Below, piece by piece: positions 43,364-51,616 of a stretch of DNA of 53,962 nucleotides. Below the pieces are notes generated by a model, which was not told the DNA's origin, made no database searches, and saw nothing but the letters and a program-made list of their open reading frames with translations. Source of the DNA: Bryobacterales bacterium (GTDB lineage: Bacteria; Acidobacteriota; Terriglobia; Bryobacterales; Bryobacteraceae); contig DAIDHC010000111.1 of the NCBI GenBank assembly GCA_027452065.1, positions 1 through 53,962 on the forward strand. The letters are read 5' to 3'. Positions within the stretch are counted from its first letter, which is position 1. Each line of letters begins with the position of its first letter. The translations under genes and the position numbers were made by a program.

Positions 43364-44929
43364 ATGTCCAAACCGAAATCCCACCGGAAGCAAACGCATC
43401 GCCGCCGCATCCTCGCGGCGGCCCTGGCGGGCTTGCTCTACGCCTGCGCGCCCGCCACCTTGTCCGCGCAGGCGGCCCACAAGAAGTCCTACAACTTCAG
43501 CGCCGGCAAATCCGGCGGCCTGGAACTGTTCCGGGCCGACCCGAAAGTCTGGACCGATATCAATCGCTTCGTCTTCACGGTCGGCTTCGACCGCTATCCG
43601 CCTCCCGCCTCCGACGCGGCCCTGTTCGACGACTTCAGCACGATCCCGGTTTACCCCAAGCTCCGGGAAGCCTGCCGGCAATGGGGGTCGCACACGTTCG
43701 GCGATCTCCAGCAGCTTGCCTCCCAGCTCTCCACCGGCCAGATGCGCGGCCTTCTCACGGATCTGAAGGCCGCCGTCGACCGGCGTCGCCAGGATCCCGC
43801 GGGCGCCCGCCAGGCCTTCGACGCAACGGCCGGTGTGCTGCTGCAAAAGCTCGGGCAATGGGAAGCGCTCACCGCATCCGTGAAGCGCGATCTCCACGCG
43901 CTCTCCACCCTGACCCTGGCCGCCGACCTCCAGAGGAAGGCAACGCCGGCTCTCCAGAAGCCGCCGGGCGGCTATGCCTACGGACAGGAATTACGGGAGA
44001 GGGAGGAGTGGTATCGGAAGAACGTCATCGGCCGGGCCGCCGCGCCGCAACTGGGCGCCGTCGTGGCCCCGCTGGCTGAGATGAACGACCATTGGGCCGC
44101 CCTCGCCAGCGACCTGGCCGCCCTGAAGACCGAGATGGACGGCCACCTCGACTCCAGGGATCCGTCCGATCTGGCGATCAGCATCGAGATCGGGTTGACG
44201 ACCTGGGACGCCGTCGAGGCCGCGGCCAGGAAGTTTGTCACCGACGCCGCCAGAGAGCGAAGATACCTGACCGGCGATAACTACTACGATGAATCTCCGA
44301 TCAAAGAGAACGCCTACTATGTCATCCGAAGCAACTCCCGCGTGTTCAAATCTTATCCCCAATTTAAAGACTACGTGATCGTTCGCAAGAGCGCCAAGGA
44401 TACGGGTCTGTTTACGGATCTGCCTCCCGATAGCACGACCCTGGGCGCCTTTCCTCCCGTGCCCGCGAAGACGGTTGATTTCGCCCGGCTCGACGGATGG
44501 CTGTTCGAGCGCCAGGGCGGCGGTTGGTGGAGAATCGTCTATCAGTGGAGTACGATGCCCCGCGGGCCCGGCGAGATCGACACCTTCCGCCTGCTCCTGG
44601 GCGTTTCGCAAGGCGGGTACGGGCTCTCGAGAGAACGGACGGGACCTAAACGCTATTTTGCGCAGATGGCGAATTACACAACCAACCTGGCCGGTGTTGA
44701 ATATCCCGCCGGTCAATACTGGCGATGCATCCCAACCGGCAAGCCCAACTGCTATCGGTTCTATAGCGCGCTTCTGGGTGCGTCCCGATGTCTGGATTAC
44801 GGAACTGTGATTCAATCGAATCCCAAACCGGGCACGCGGGGGCTGGACGATTGGGTCGACTTCGCCGGCTCCCTGGACGACGAAACATCGGTCTGGGAAA
44901 TCGAGCCCACGCACACAAAGACGCCGTGA
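43364..44929 (+). CDS. Secreted third component with helical domain and lectin-like tail
   Basis: A 521-residue protein with a long basic n-region and signal peptide (RRRILAAALAGLLYACAPAT; cleavage near AQA, about 37). A Cys at 28 gives only a poor lipobox. Residues about 85-300 are helical with LAEMNDHWAALASDLAALKT (237-256), matching the W-A-A-L-x-S-D-L motif of component 1, but no hydrophobic hairpin is present. Residues 310-521 are beta-rich. The end (CYRFYSALLGASRCLDYGTV then TSVWEIEP) resembles one repeat of a ricin-type beta-trefoil. This suggests a non-inserting, target-binding member. AAAGG precedes the ATG, 46 bases after component 2. It is the only one of the three with an export signal. 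Confidence 0.6.
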   Translation: MSKPKSHRKQTHRRRILAAALAGLLYACAPATLSAQAAHKKSYNFSAGKSGGLELFRADPKVWTDINRFVFTVGFDRYPPPASDAALFDDFSTIPVYPKLREACRQWGSHTFGDLQQLASQLSTGQMRGLLTDLKAAVDRRRQDPAGARQAFDATAGVLLQKLGQWEALTASVKRDLHALSTLTLAADLQRKATPALQKPPGGYAYGQELREREEWYRKNVIGRAAAPQLGAVVAPLAEMNDHWAALASDLAALKTEMDGHLDSRDPSDLAISIEIGLTTWDAVEAAARKFVTDAARERRYLTGDNYYDESPIKENAYYVIRSNSRVFKSYPQFKDYVIVRKSAKDTGLFTDLPPDSTTLGAFPPVPAKTVDFARLDGWLFERQGGGWWRIVYQWSTMPRGPGEIDTFRLLLGVSQGGYGLSRERTGPKRYFAQMANYTTNLAGVEYPAGQYWRCIPTGKPNCYRFYSALLGASRCLDYGTVIQSNPKPGTRGLDDWVDFAGSLDDETSVWEIEPTHTKTP

Positions 44930-44933
44930 CCGG

Positions 44934-44967
44934 AGCCGCCCGGAGTGTTCCGCGGCGACAGGCGGCT
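44934..44967. terminator. Hairpin between the toxin-like operon and the TPR gene
   Basis: AGCCGCC (44934-44940) pairs with GGCGGCT (44961-44967). An inner CGGA-GTGT-TCCG stem (44941-44952) lies inside. It fills the 36-bp gap between convergent genes and its right arm reaches the TPR stop codon. Confidence 0.4.
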
Positions 44968-45850
44968 AGGGTGCGGCCGTAGCCGCGGGAGCGGCTCCGA
45001 GCTTGGCAAGCTCGCTGGCGAAGAGCGGATTTTCGGGGAACTCCGCGACGAGCTCCTTCAGTTGAACGCGAGCAATTTCCGGTTTTTTCTCGCGCAGCGC
45101 TGCCAGCGCGAGAAGGATTTTCGCAAATGGGCGCAGGTAGCGGCCCTTCACGGCGGCGATTTCGAGCTGCCGGAGGCCGCTCGCCTTATCGCCGCTGATT
45201 CCCTTGATACGAAGGAAAAATCTCTTCAGTGCCGGCAGGCTGCCGATGATGTAATTCGCGGCGCCCAGGGTAAGGTAGGCATCGGCGGCGTCCGGGTTCA
45301 AGGCAAGCAGCCGCTTGGCAAACTTGTCCGCATCGCGGATCATGGCCAGGCTTTTCATTTGCTGCTTGTCGATCAAGCTGGCATAGTCGGCCTGCATGCC
45401 CACGCTGAGTGTCATGGCGAACAAGGCGTTCACATCATTGAGATCCTTCGCCAACCCGCGGCGCGCCAGATCCTGCGCCTTGAGGTCCGCGGCGAAGAAG
45501 GCGGCGCGTATCTTCGGGTCCGGCTTGATCGCTACCTTACCCAGAAAACGCTTGTTATCGAAAAAATACTCGGACGTCAGGACGCCTTGGCGGTAGCACT
45601 CCTCAAATAAGTAACTGGCCGCTTCCGAGGCGCTGCCCAAAGGGTCTTGCGGATGGGCCGCCTGCCAGAGGGCAAACTGGGCACGGCCGGCTTCCGGCTG
45701 CAGTTCGTACAGCAGACGAAAGCCGGCGTCGATTTCGGACGGAGTCGAAGGCAAAGCCTGGCCCGGCTCGGCCGGCGCCGCCCGGACTACCAGCGCCAAC
45801 CCGATGAGCGGGAGAAACAGGCCATGCCAGATTCGCCGTCGCGCATCCAC
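44966..45850 (-). CDS. Exported TPR-like protein
   Basis: A 294-residue protein with an N-terminal signal or anchor (GLFLPLIGLALVVRAAPA) followed by helical pairs typical of TPR/TRAP-like solenoids: LNDVNALFAMTLSVGMQADY, LLALNPDAADAYLTLGAANY, PFAKILLALAALREKKPEIA. A Cys at about 86 (EECYRQG) is the only one. It probably acts in the periplasm as a binding or scaffold protein. It follows the SYLF gene by 30 bases on the same strand, so the two are likely co-transcribed. Partner unknown. Confidence 0.75.
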   Translation of the reverse strand: MDARRRIWHGLFLPLIGLALVVRAAPAEPGQALPSTPSEIDAGFRLLYELQPEAGRAQFALWQAAHPQDPLGSASEAASYLFEECYRQGVLTSEYFFDNKRFLGKVAIKPDPKIRAAFFAADLKAQDLARRGLAKDLNDVNALFAMTLSVGMQADYASLIDKQQMKSLAMIRDADKFAKRLLALNPDAADAYLTLGAANYIIGSLPALKRFFLRIKGISGDKASGLRQLEIAAVKGRYLRPFAKILLALAALREKKPEIARVQLKELVAEFPENPLFASELAKLGAAPAATAAP

Positions 45851-45880
45851 CCTGAAGAGCCCTCCGTACCCTGGTTCGTG

Positions 45881-46552
45881 CTAGCGTTCCCTGGCCGAGT
45901 ATTTGTTCAGCAGAGCGAGTAGTTTCGCGGCCGACTTGGGCGGAGTTACTCCGCTCGTCACGATGGTACGGTTCTCGAGTTTCTTGCCGTAAAGCGTCGC
46001 GTTGTCATCGAGGTCCTGGCGAAGAGTGGCGCCTTCGAGAGCAATGCCGGCAAACAGCCCCTGCGTTCGCGACCAGGAGAGAATGTCGGCGTGCATCTGG
46101 GCGTCGGTTTGAGCCGTTGCCGTGCGCCCCACCGGGCCGGCCGCGGCGGAGCCTTCCACGCCTAATGTGAACTTACTGGAGAGTAATTTGCTGGCGCCGC
46201 GTTCGTTCATCACCAGCATGATCAGATCGGTGGTTGAGCCGCCGATCTGGAAGCCGGCGCTGCCGCCCTCGATGCGGACCGCGCCGGGCGCGGACCAGCC
46301 CGCGCCGCCTTTGTTACGGCACGACAGGTAACCCTTTCCATACTTTCCGCCAAATACGAACGCTGCCGTCTTCAGCGAAGGAACGATCACGATGCAGTGG
46401 GCGTTTCCCAGCAGGTCCTGAGGGATGCCCTTGTCCGGCGCCGACATGACCTCGGACATGACACTGGCGGCCTCCTGCAACCGGTCCGCCGGTTCGGTGT
46501 CTTTCGCCAGCAATGGCGTGATCGCTAAAGCAGCCACAAGAGTCAGTTTCAT
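45881..46552 (-). CDS. SYLF (Ysc84-type) lipid-binding domain protein
   Basis: A 223-residue exported SYLF-domain protein. A short signal (KLTLVAALAITPLLA) is followed by the domain: IPQDLLGNAHCIVIVPSLKT, AAFVFGGKYGKGYLSCRNKG, GSAGFQIGGSTTDLIMLVMN and FTLGVEGSAAAGPVGRTATA. SYLF proteins bind phosphoinositides in eukaryotes; bacterial ones are thought to bind lipid or outer membrane. GAGGTG six to eight bases before the ATG supports the start. First gene of a probable two-gene unit with the TPR protein. Confidence 0.92.
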   Translation of the reverse strand: MKLTLVAALAITPLLAKDTEPADRLQEAASVMSEVMSAPDKGIPQDLLGNAHCIVIVPSLKTAAFVFGGKYGKGYLSCRNKGGAGWSAPGAVRIEGGSAGFQIGGSTTDLIMLVMNERGASKLLSSKFTLGVEGSAAAGPVGRTATAQTDAQMHADILSWSRTQGLFAGIALEGATLRQDLDDNATLYGKKLENRTIVTSGVTPPKSAAKLLALLNKYSARER

Positions 46553-46946
46553 TGTTCACCTCTTCCCGCCGCCTGCCATGCTCGTTCGAGCCCGCGACGA
46601 CTATATAGCCACCTGCAACAGGTATGCCAATTCATCCTTTCGGCCCGTAAGTTGCATTTTGAGCGCTGGCGCCCGGTGGCGCGGGGGATGCGGGTATCGT
46701 CTGTCCGGATGACTTACCGCAGCTTCCCGGCGAAGCCGGAATTGAAATCAAAGGAGCCGATGGGTGTTTCGGTGGTCAACGAGGGCGATACGGAACGGTT
46801 GAGAAACTAGGAATACGCTGGTAACGATGGCCCGGAATTTGCGGTAATTGGCGCACGGTTCCGGCGCCGGGGTCCGGAGTCTCGCGCAATTTTTGCACGG
46901 CATGGTATCCTCGGCCGGGACCGGATAAGAATGTGACAGGGGGAAA
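46553..46946. other. Divergent gap between SYLF and YihY genes
   Basis: This 394-bp region must hold promoters for both directions. TAAGAAT near 46926 is a weak -10 candidate for yihY. I find no strong -35, operator or small gene. Confidence 0.35.
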
Positions 46947-47840
46947 GTGTTTACGCGACTGCAGCCAAATGCCTCTCGCGGCAGGGACAGCGCCGCATGG
47001 CGTCTGCTCAAGACGATGCCGGGCCTGTGCCGGCGTGCGTCGAGCGAATGGATCAACGACAATGGGCCGCGCCTCGGCGCTGCCGTCGCATTCTATACGC
47101 TGCTGTCGCTGGCGCCCACGGCTGTGCTCGCGATTGCCGTGGCCGCCGTCGTTTATGGGCAGGAGGCCGCGCAAGGCAAGCTGGCGTCGGAAATCCAAGG
47201 CTTGGCCGGGCCTGAACTGGCGCGGACGGTTCAGCAAATCATCCTTGCCGCCCGCCAGTCCCGGACCGGCGTGATCGCCACTGTGGCGGGCTTGGCCATG
47301 TTGACGTTTGGCGCCTCCTCTGTGTTGGTGGAATTGCACGACGCGATGAATACCATCTGGGGTGTTCCGCTTCCCGTGGATCGAAGCCGCGCCGCCACCA
47401 TGATTCGTCTGCTCAAGGACCGCTCCTATTCGTTCGCGACCGTGCTGGCCACGGGTTTTCTGCTCCTTGTCTCTCTGGCGTTGGACGCTTGGATCGGAGC
47501 AATGAGGATCTCGGTGCCGCGGGCCGCCACGCTCACGCTGTCGTATCTGGTGATCGCGGTGCTGTTTGGGGTGCTGTGCAAAACCGTACCTGACGTTCGA
47601 TTGAAGTGGAGCGACGTCGCGCCCGGAGCCGCGATCACCGCAATGCTGTTTGTGCTGGGCAAGGACTCACTCGGGCTTTACTTCGCGCATACCAGCTTCG
47701 GCTTAACATATGGCGCGGCGGGCTCGCCGATGGTCTTCTTACTGTGGATATATTACTCGGCGCTGTTATTGTTTTGGGGCGTCGAGTTGAACAAGGTTTA
47801 CACAAAAACCTTGGGATCTCAGCGCGATCAGGCCCGCTGA
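46947..47840 (+). CDS. YihY/BrkB family membrane protein
   Basis: A 297-residue inner-membrane protein with about six TM segments. The family mark is near the N-terminus: NGPRLGAAVAFYTLLSLAPT. TFGASSVLVELHDAMNTIWG and the TM5-6 hairpin with SFGLTYGAAGSPMVFLLWIY and FWGVELNKVYTK are also typical. Once called RNase BN, the family has no proven enzymatic function. Start GTG with AGGGGG about five bases before it. It is followed by a very small membrane protein gene on the same strand. Confidence 0.92.
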   Translation: MFTRLQPNASRGRDSAAWRLLKTMPGLCRRASSEWINDNGPRLGAAVAFYTLLSLAPTAVLAIAVAAVVYGQEAAQGKLASEIQGLAGPELARTVQQIILAARQSRTGVIATVAGLAMLTFGASSVLVELHDAMNTIWGVPLPVDRSRAATMIRLLKDRSYSFATVLATGFLLLVSLALDAWIGAMRISVPRAATLTLSYLVIAVLFGVLCKTVPDVRLKWSDVAPGAAITAMLFVLGKDSLGLYFAHTSFGLTYGAAGSPMVFLLWIYYSALLLFWGVELNKVYTKTLGSQRDQAR

Positions 47841-47916
47841 GGGCGCCTCAGCCTATCTGGACTCCCAGTTGCTGGGAACACAGTCGAAACGATTCTTGGA
47901 AAGGAGCGTGAATAAC

Positions 47917-48066
47917 ATGCTTTGGGCGATTGTTGTAATTCTTCTGGTGTTGTGGGCGCTGGGTCTGGCCACTTCTTACACGTTGGGCGGGCTGATTCAC
48001 CTGTTGCTGGTTATCGCGCTGGTCGTGGTGGTTATCCGTCTGATCCAGGGACGCAGGGTCGTCTGA
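47917..48066 (+). CDS. lmo0937-type tiny membrane protein
   Basis: A 49-residue protein, almost all membrane: MLWAIVVILLVLWALGLATS, YTLGGLIHLLLVIALVVVVI, then a short basic tail RLIQGRR. This matches the lmo0937-type small membrane proteins (MLW ... LG ... YT-x-GG-x-IH-x-LLVIA). Two TM helices; function unknown, often stress-linked. GGAAAGGAG about ten bases before the ATG fixes the start. It follows yihY by 76 bases and could share its transcript. Confidence 0.88.
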   Translation: MLWAIVVILLVLWALGLATSYTLGGLIHLLLVIALVVVVIRLIQGRRVV

Positions 48067-48139
48067 AGTAGCCGGGTACGTCGATCGCTCGGGCCGCGGC
48101 CTGGACAACGGACCTGGCGCGGGCGGATGCCGTACGGGC

Positions 48140-48856
48140 TCAGGACTTGCGGAAATAGGGATTGCCGTCGATGGCGATCTCGCGCCAGTCGCCGGCCCGG
48201 TAGGGGATGAGCGTGGATTTGTGCCAGGGCTTTTCGCGGGCGATGGCTTCGAGATCGGCGGTGGCGGCCGGCCAGTCGGAGGCGGCGAGCGAGGAGTAAA
48301 GCCGGCTCCAGAGTCCGGTGAGCGCGGTTTCGCGGTGCGTGGGCGGGTGTTCGAAGGGCTTCCGGTCGGGGTTGAGGTTCGGATCGTCGATGCGGTGGAC
48401 GGGACCGAGGAAAATATTGCCGGGGAGCCAGCAGAAGTGGGCGGCGAAGTCTTCGAGGGCGTCCTGTTCGGGGCGGGAAAGGATGCTGTCGAGGGTGGTT
48501 TGGGCGGGTGAGGCGGAGCGGAGGCGTTGGTCGAGTGTTTTGACGGCGCTCTGGTAGGCGGCATCGTGAGGGCCGGCGTGGGCGCCTTGATAGGAGCAGC
48601 GTTTGACGAGGCTGAGAAGCTTGTCGGAGCCGGAGGTCTGGAGCTCCTCAACCAGGGCGTGATTCAGAATGGCGCGGAGGGCGGCCCAGGGGAGCTGGTG
48701 ATGGCGGCCCCGGGCGGCGGGACTGTGGCGGCGTTCGTCGGGGGTGAGCCAGCAGTCGCGGGCTTCGGACGTGTAGTACGGGCGGTCGCCGAATTGGACG
48801 AGGAAGATGCGTTTGTTCGGCTGGCGGAGGCGTTCGGCCCGTTCGAGGACCGGCAT
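48140..48856 (-). CDS. Hypothetical protein
   Basis: A 238-residue soluble protein I cannot place. Notable segments are KRIFLVQFGDRPYYTSEARD at the start, then WAALRAILNHALVEELQTSG, a long helical middle, LEDFAAHFCWLPGNIFLGPV and DWREIAIDGNPYFRKS at the end. No signal or TM. ATG 48856 follows TATACT by six bases, with no ribosome site (the bases are CTCCTC), so a leaderless transcript is likely. It is divergent from yifB, 157 bases away. The frame is open to 49054 but the extra stretch is Pro/Arg low-complexity. Confidence 0.7.
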   Translation of the reverse strand: MPVLERAERLRQPNKRIFLVQFGDRPYYTSEARDCWLTPDERRHSPAARGRHHQLPWAALRAILNHALVEELQTSGSDKLLSLVKRCSYQGAHAGPHDAAYQSAVKTLDQRLRSASPAQTTLDSILSRPEQDALEDFAAHFCWLPGNIFLGPVHRIDDPNLNPDRKPFEHPPTHRETALTGLWSRLYSSLAASDWPAATADLEAIAREKPWHKSTLIPYRAGDWREIAIDGNPYFRKS

Positions 48857-49013
48857 GAGGAGAGTATAGCCCTGGCCGGGGTTTGCCGGTAGGGTGAGAT
48901 TGGGGAAGAGAAGTGGGGCGCTCCCGGCACTAGGGTTTTCAGGCGCGGCGGGTTCGCGGTGCGGCGAAGTTGGTGTGGGCAGGCCGCGGCGGGCCCGCGG
49001 CGCCGGAAAATTC

Positions 49014-50537
49014 ATGGCACTGTTTCGTACGCGCAGCGCGGCGCTGTTCGGCATTCACGCGCAGTTGATCGACGTGGAAGTGGACATGTATCCGGCGGGG
49101 GCGGCGCGGGATTTCGTCACCGTGGGGATGCCGGACACGGCGGTGCGGGAGAGCCGCGAGCGGATCAAATCGGCGCTGGCCAACTCCGGCTTCGGCTATC
49201 CGAATAAATCGGTCACCATCAACCTGGCGCCGGCGAACGTGCGCAAAGAAGGGGCGGGGTTTGACCTGCCGATGGCGCTGGGGATTCTGGGGGCGATGGG
49301 CGCTGTTGGCCCCAGCGACGGTCATTTGCTGGCCGGGGAACTGTCGCTCGACGGAGGGTTGCGGCCGGTGCGGGGCGCGCTGTCGATGGCGGTGTGCGCG
49401 CGCAAGGCGGGCATCCGGAATCTGGTGGTGCCGGCGGAGAACGCGGCGGAAGCGGCGGTGGCCGAAGGGGTGAAGGTCTACGGGCTGCGGCGGCTGACCG
49501 AGGTGGTCGAGTTTTTGCGGGAGCCGGAGCGGTTCCGGGCCGAGGAAGCCGGGGCAGGGGCGGCGCGGGAGCGAGTGGAGGCGGAGACTCCTGATTTCGG
49601 AGACGTGCGCGGGCAGGCGTCGGCCAAGCGGGCGCTGATGGTGGCGGCGGCGGGCTCGCATAACGTGCTCATGATCGGGCCGCCGGGCTCGGGCAAGACG
49701 ATGCTGGCGCGGCGGCTGGCGGGGATTCTGCCGAAGCTGAGCTTCACCGAGGCGCTGGAGACGACGCAGGTTCACAGCGTGGCCGGGCTGCTGGGGCCGG
49801 GGACGGGGCTGCTCGCCGGGCGGCCGTTCCGCGCGCCGCACCATTCGATTTCCGACGCCGGGCTGCTGGGCGGAGGCGCCGGCACGCCGCGGCCGGGCGA
49901 GGTGAGCCTGGCGCACAACGGGGTGTTGTTTCTGGACGAGCTGCCCGAGTTTCCCCGGAACGTGCTGGAGCAGTTGCGGCAGCCGCTCGAAGAGGGGGCG
50001 GTCACGCTGGCGCGCAGCAGCATGACGCTCGAGTTTCCCTCCCGTTTCATGCTGGTGGGCGCGATGAACCCCTGCCCGTGCGGCTATTACGGCGACACCG
50101 GGCGCGAGTGCCGGTGCACGGGCGCGGTGATCCAGCGGTATCTGGGCAAGGTGAGCGGCCCTCTGCTGGACCGGATCGACCTGCACGTGGAAGTGCCGGC
50201 TGTTGCCTATCAGGAGCTGCGGGGGCGGGATCGGGGCCAGGGGTCGGCGGAGATGCGGGAGCGGGTGGAGGGAGCGCGGGCCAGGCAGGAGGCGCGGGGC
50301 TATTACAACGCGCACATCCCTTCGACGGCGCTGCGGCAGTTGTGCGCGCTCGACGAGGCGGGGGAGCGGACGCTCGAGATGGCGGTGCGCAGGATGGGGC
50401 TGTCGGCGCGAGCGCACGACCGGGTGCTGAAGGTGGCGCGGACCATCGCCGACCTGGACGGGGGCGGGGCGGTGGGGGCCAAGCACGTGGCCGAGGCGGT
50501 GCAATACCGGAGTCTGGACCGCAGCTACTGGTCGTAG
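49014..50537 (+). CDS. yifB: YifB-like Mg-chelatase family AAA ATPase
   Basis: A 507-residue protein of the ComM/YifB family. The N-terminal ChlI-like domain (1-165) starts FRTRSAALFGIHAQLIDVEV and includes DTAVRESRERIKSALANSGF. The AAA domain has Walker A GPPGSGKT (222-230) and Walker B GVLFLDELPEF. A Mg-chelatase C-terminal region follows with four Cys in NPCPCGYYGDTGRECRCTGA, a zinc site. ComM relatives promote branch migration during natural transformation. Start ATG 49014 fits the family; the frame is open from 48894. CGGAAAA is a weak ribosome site. Confidence 0.93.
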   Translation: MALFRTRSAALFGIHAQLIDVEVDMYPAGAARDFVTVGMPDTAVRESRERIKSALANSGFGYPNKSVTINLAPANVRKEGAGFDLPMALGILGAMGAVGPSDGHLLAGELSLDGGLRPVRGALSMAVCARKAGIRNLVVPAENAAEAAVAEGVKVYGLRRLTEVVEFLREPERFRAEEAGAGAARERVEAETPDFGDVRGQASAKRALMVAAAGSHNVLMIGPPGSGKTMLARRLAGILPKLSFTEALETTQVHSVAGLLGPGTGLLAGRPFRAPHHSISDAGLLGGGAGTPRPGEVSLAHNGVLFLDELPEFPRNVLEQLRQPLEEGAVTLARSSMTLEFPSRFMLVGAMNPCPCGYYGDTGRECRCTGAVIQRYLGKVSGPLLDRIDLHVEVPAVAYQELRGRDRGQGSAEMRERVEGARARQEARGYYNAHIPSTALRQLCALDEAGERTLEMAVRRMGLSARAHDRVLKVARTIADLDGGGAVGAKHVAEAVQYRSLDRSYWS

Positions 50538-50681
50538 CCTTGGCGGCAAAAAAAAACTGTATATCGGCGGGCCCGGGATTCGTCTGTAAAGTGGGCCCCG
50601 GCGTGCGGGGCGAAGGAAGACTAGACTGAGACGAGACGGGCTTGAGGCCCGGCCGTACCATCTGAACGGGAGGAAAAAAAC

Positions 50682-51602
50682 ATGCGGGCGTTGTGGCTGC
50701 TGGCGGTGACCGCGGTAGGCGTATTTCCGGGCCTGGGTTGGGCGCAGGACCAGGGCGGGGAGTCGGTGGTGAGAGTGGTCGCGACTGTTGAGACCAAGCA
50801 CGGGCGGAAGGAACCGCTGGTCCAGAAGGGCGAGGTAACCGCTTACCAGGGCCGGAACAAGGTGAAGGTGGAGGACTGGCTGCCGCTGCGGGGCGACCAA
50901 GCGGGGCTGGAATTTTTCATCCTTCTGGACGATGCGGCGGACGAAAGCCTGGGGTCGCAGTTGGACGATCTGAAGGCGTTCATCCTGGACCAGCCGGCGA
51001 CGACGTCGATCGGCGTGGGATACATGCAAAACGGCATGGTGCGGCTGGCGCACAATCTGAGCACCGATCACGACGCGGTGGCCAAGAGCCTGCGGCTGCC
51101 GATGGGAGGCGCGATGGCGGTGGCGAGCCCGTATTTTTCGCTCGAGACGCTCATTAAGGAATGGCCGGCGACGCCGGTGCGCCGGGAGGTGCTGATGGTC
51201 ACCGACGGGATCGACCGGTTCGGAGGATCGGGGCCGGCGAATCCGTATGTGGACGAAACGATCGACCAGGCTCTGAAGGCGGGGATACTGGTGTACACGA
51301 TCTACACGCCCGGCGTCGGGCATTACGGGCACGCGTTCTGGGCGATGAACTGGGGGCAGAACTATTTGGCGGAAATCAGCCAGGCAACGGGAGCCGAGTC
51401 GTATTTCCTCGGCTTCGGCGCGCCGGTGTCGTTTGCGCCGTGGCTGAAGGAGATCTCCGAGCGGCTGCAGAACCAGTATCTGGCGACGCTGGCGATCAAG
51501 GCGCCGAAGAAGGGCGAGTTCGAGCGGGTGAAGATCACCACCGAGGTGCCGAACACGGAAATCATCACCCAGGAGCGGGTATTCGTGCCGGCCGCGCAGT
51601 AG
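50682..51602 (+). CDS. Secreted VWA domain protein
   Basis: A 306-residue protein with a signal peptide (RALWLLAVTAVGVFPGLGWA) and a von Willebrand A-like domain from about 75. The MIDAS start reads FFILLDDAADESLGSQLDDL, so DxSxS is altered to DDAADES. REVLMVTDGIDRF supplies the later Asp (TDG). It is close to the VWA-containing proteins frequent in Acidobacteria. Metal binding may be weakened. GGGAGGAAA seven bases before the ATG is a strong ribosome site. Single gene, convergent with the propeller gene. Confidence 0.88.
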   Translation: MRALWLLAVTAVGVFPGLGWAQDQGGESVVRVVATVETKHGRKEPLVQKGEVTAYQGRNKVKVEDWLPLRGDQAGLEFFILLDDAADESLGSQLDDLKAFILDQPATTSIGVGYMQNGMVRLAHNLSTDHDAVAKSLRLPMGGAMAVASPYFSLETLIKEWPATPVRREVLMVTDGIDRFGGSGPANPYVDETIDQALKAGILVYTIYTPGVGHYGHAFWAMNWGQNYLAEISQATGAESYFLGFGAPVSFAPWLKEISERLQNQYLATLAIKAPKKGEFERVKITTEVPNTEIITQERVFVPAAQ

Positions 51603-51616
51603 CGCCGGAGGCCGCG

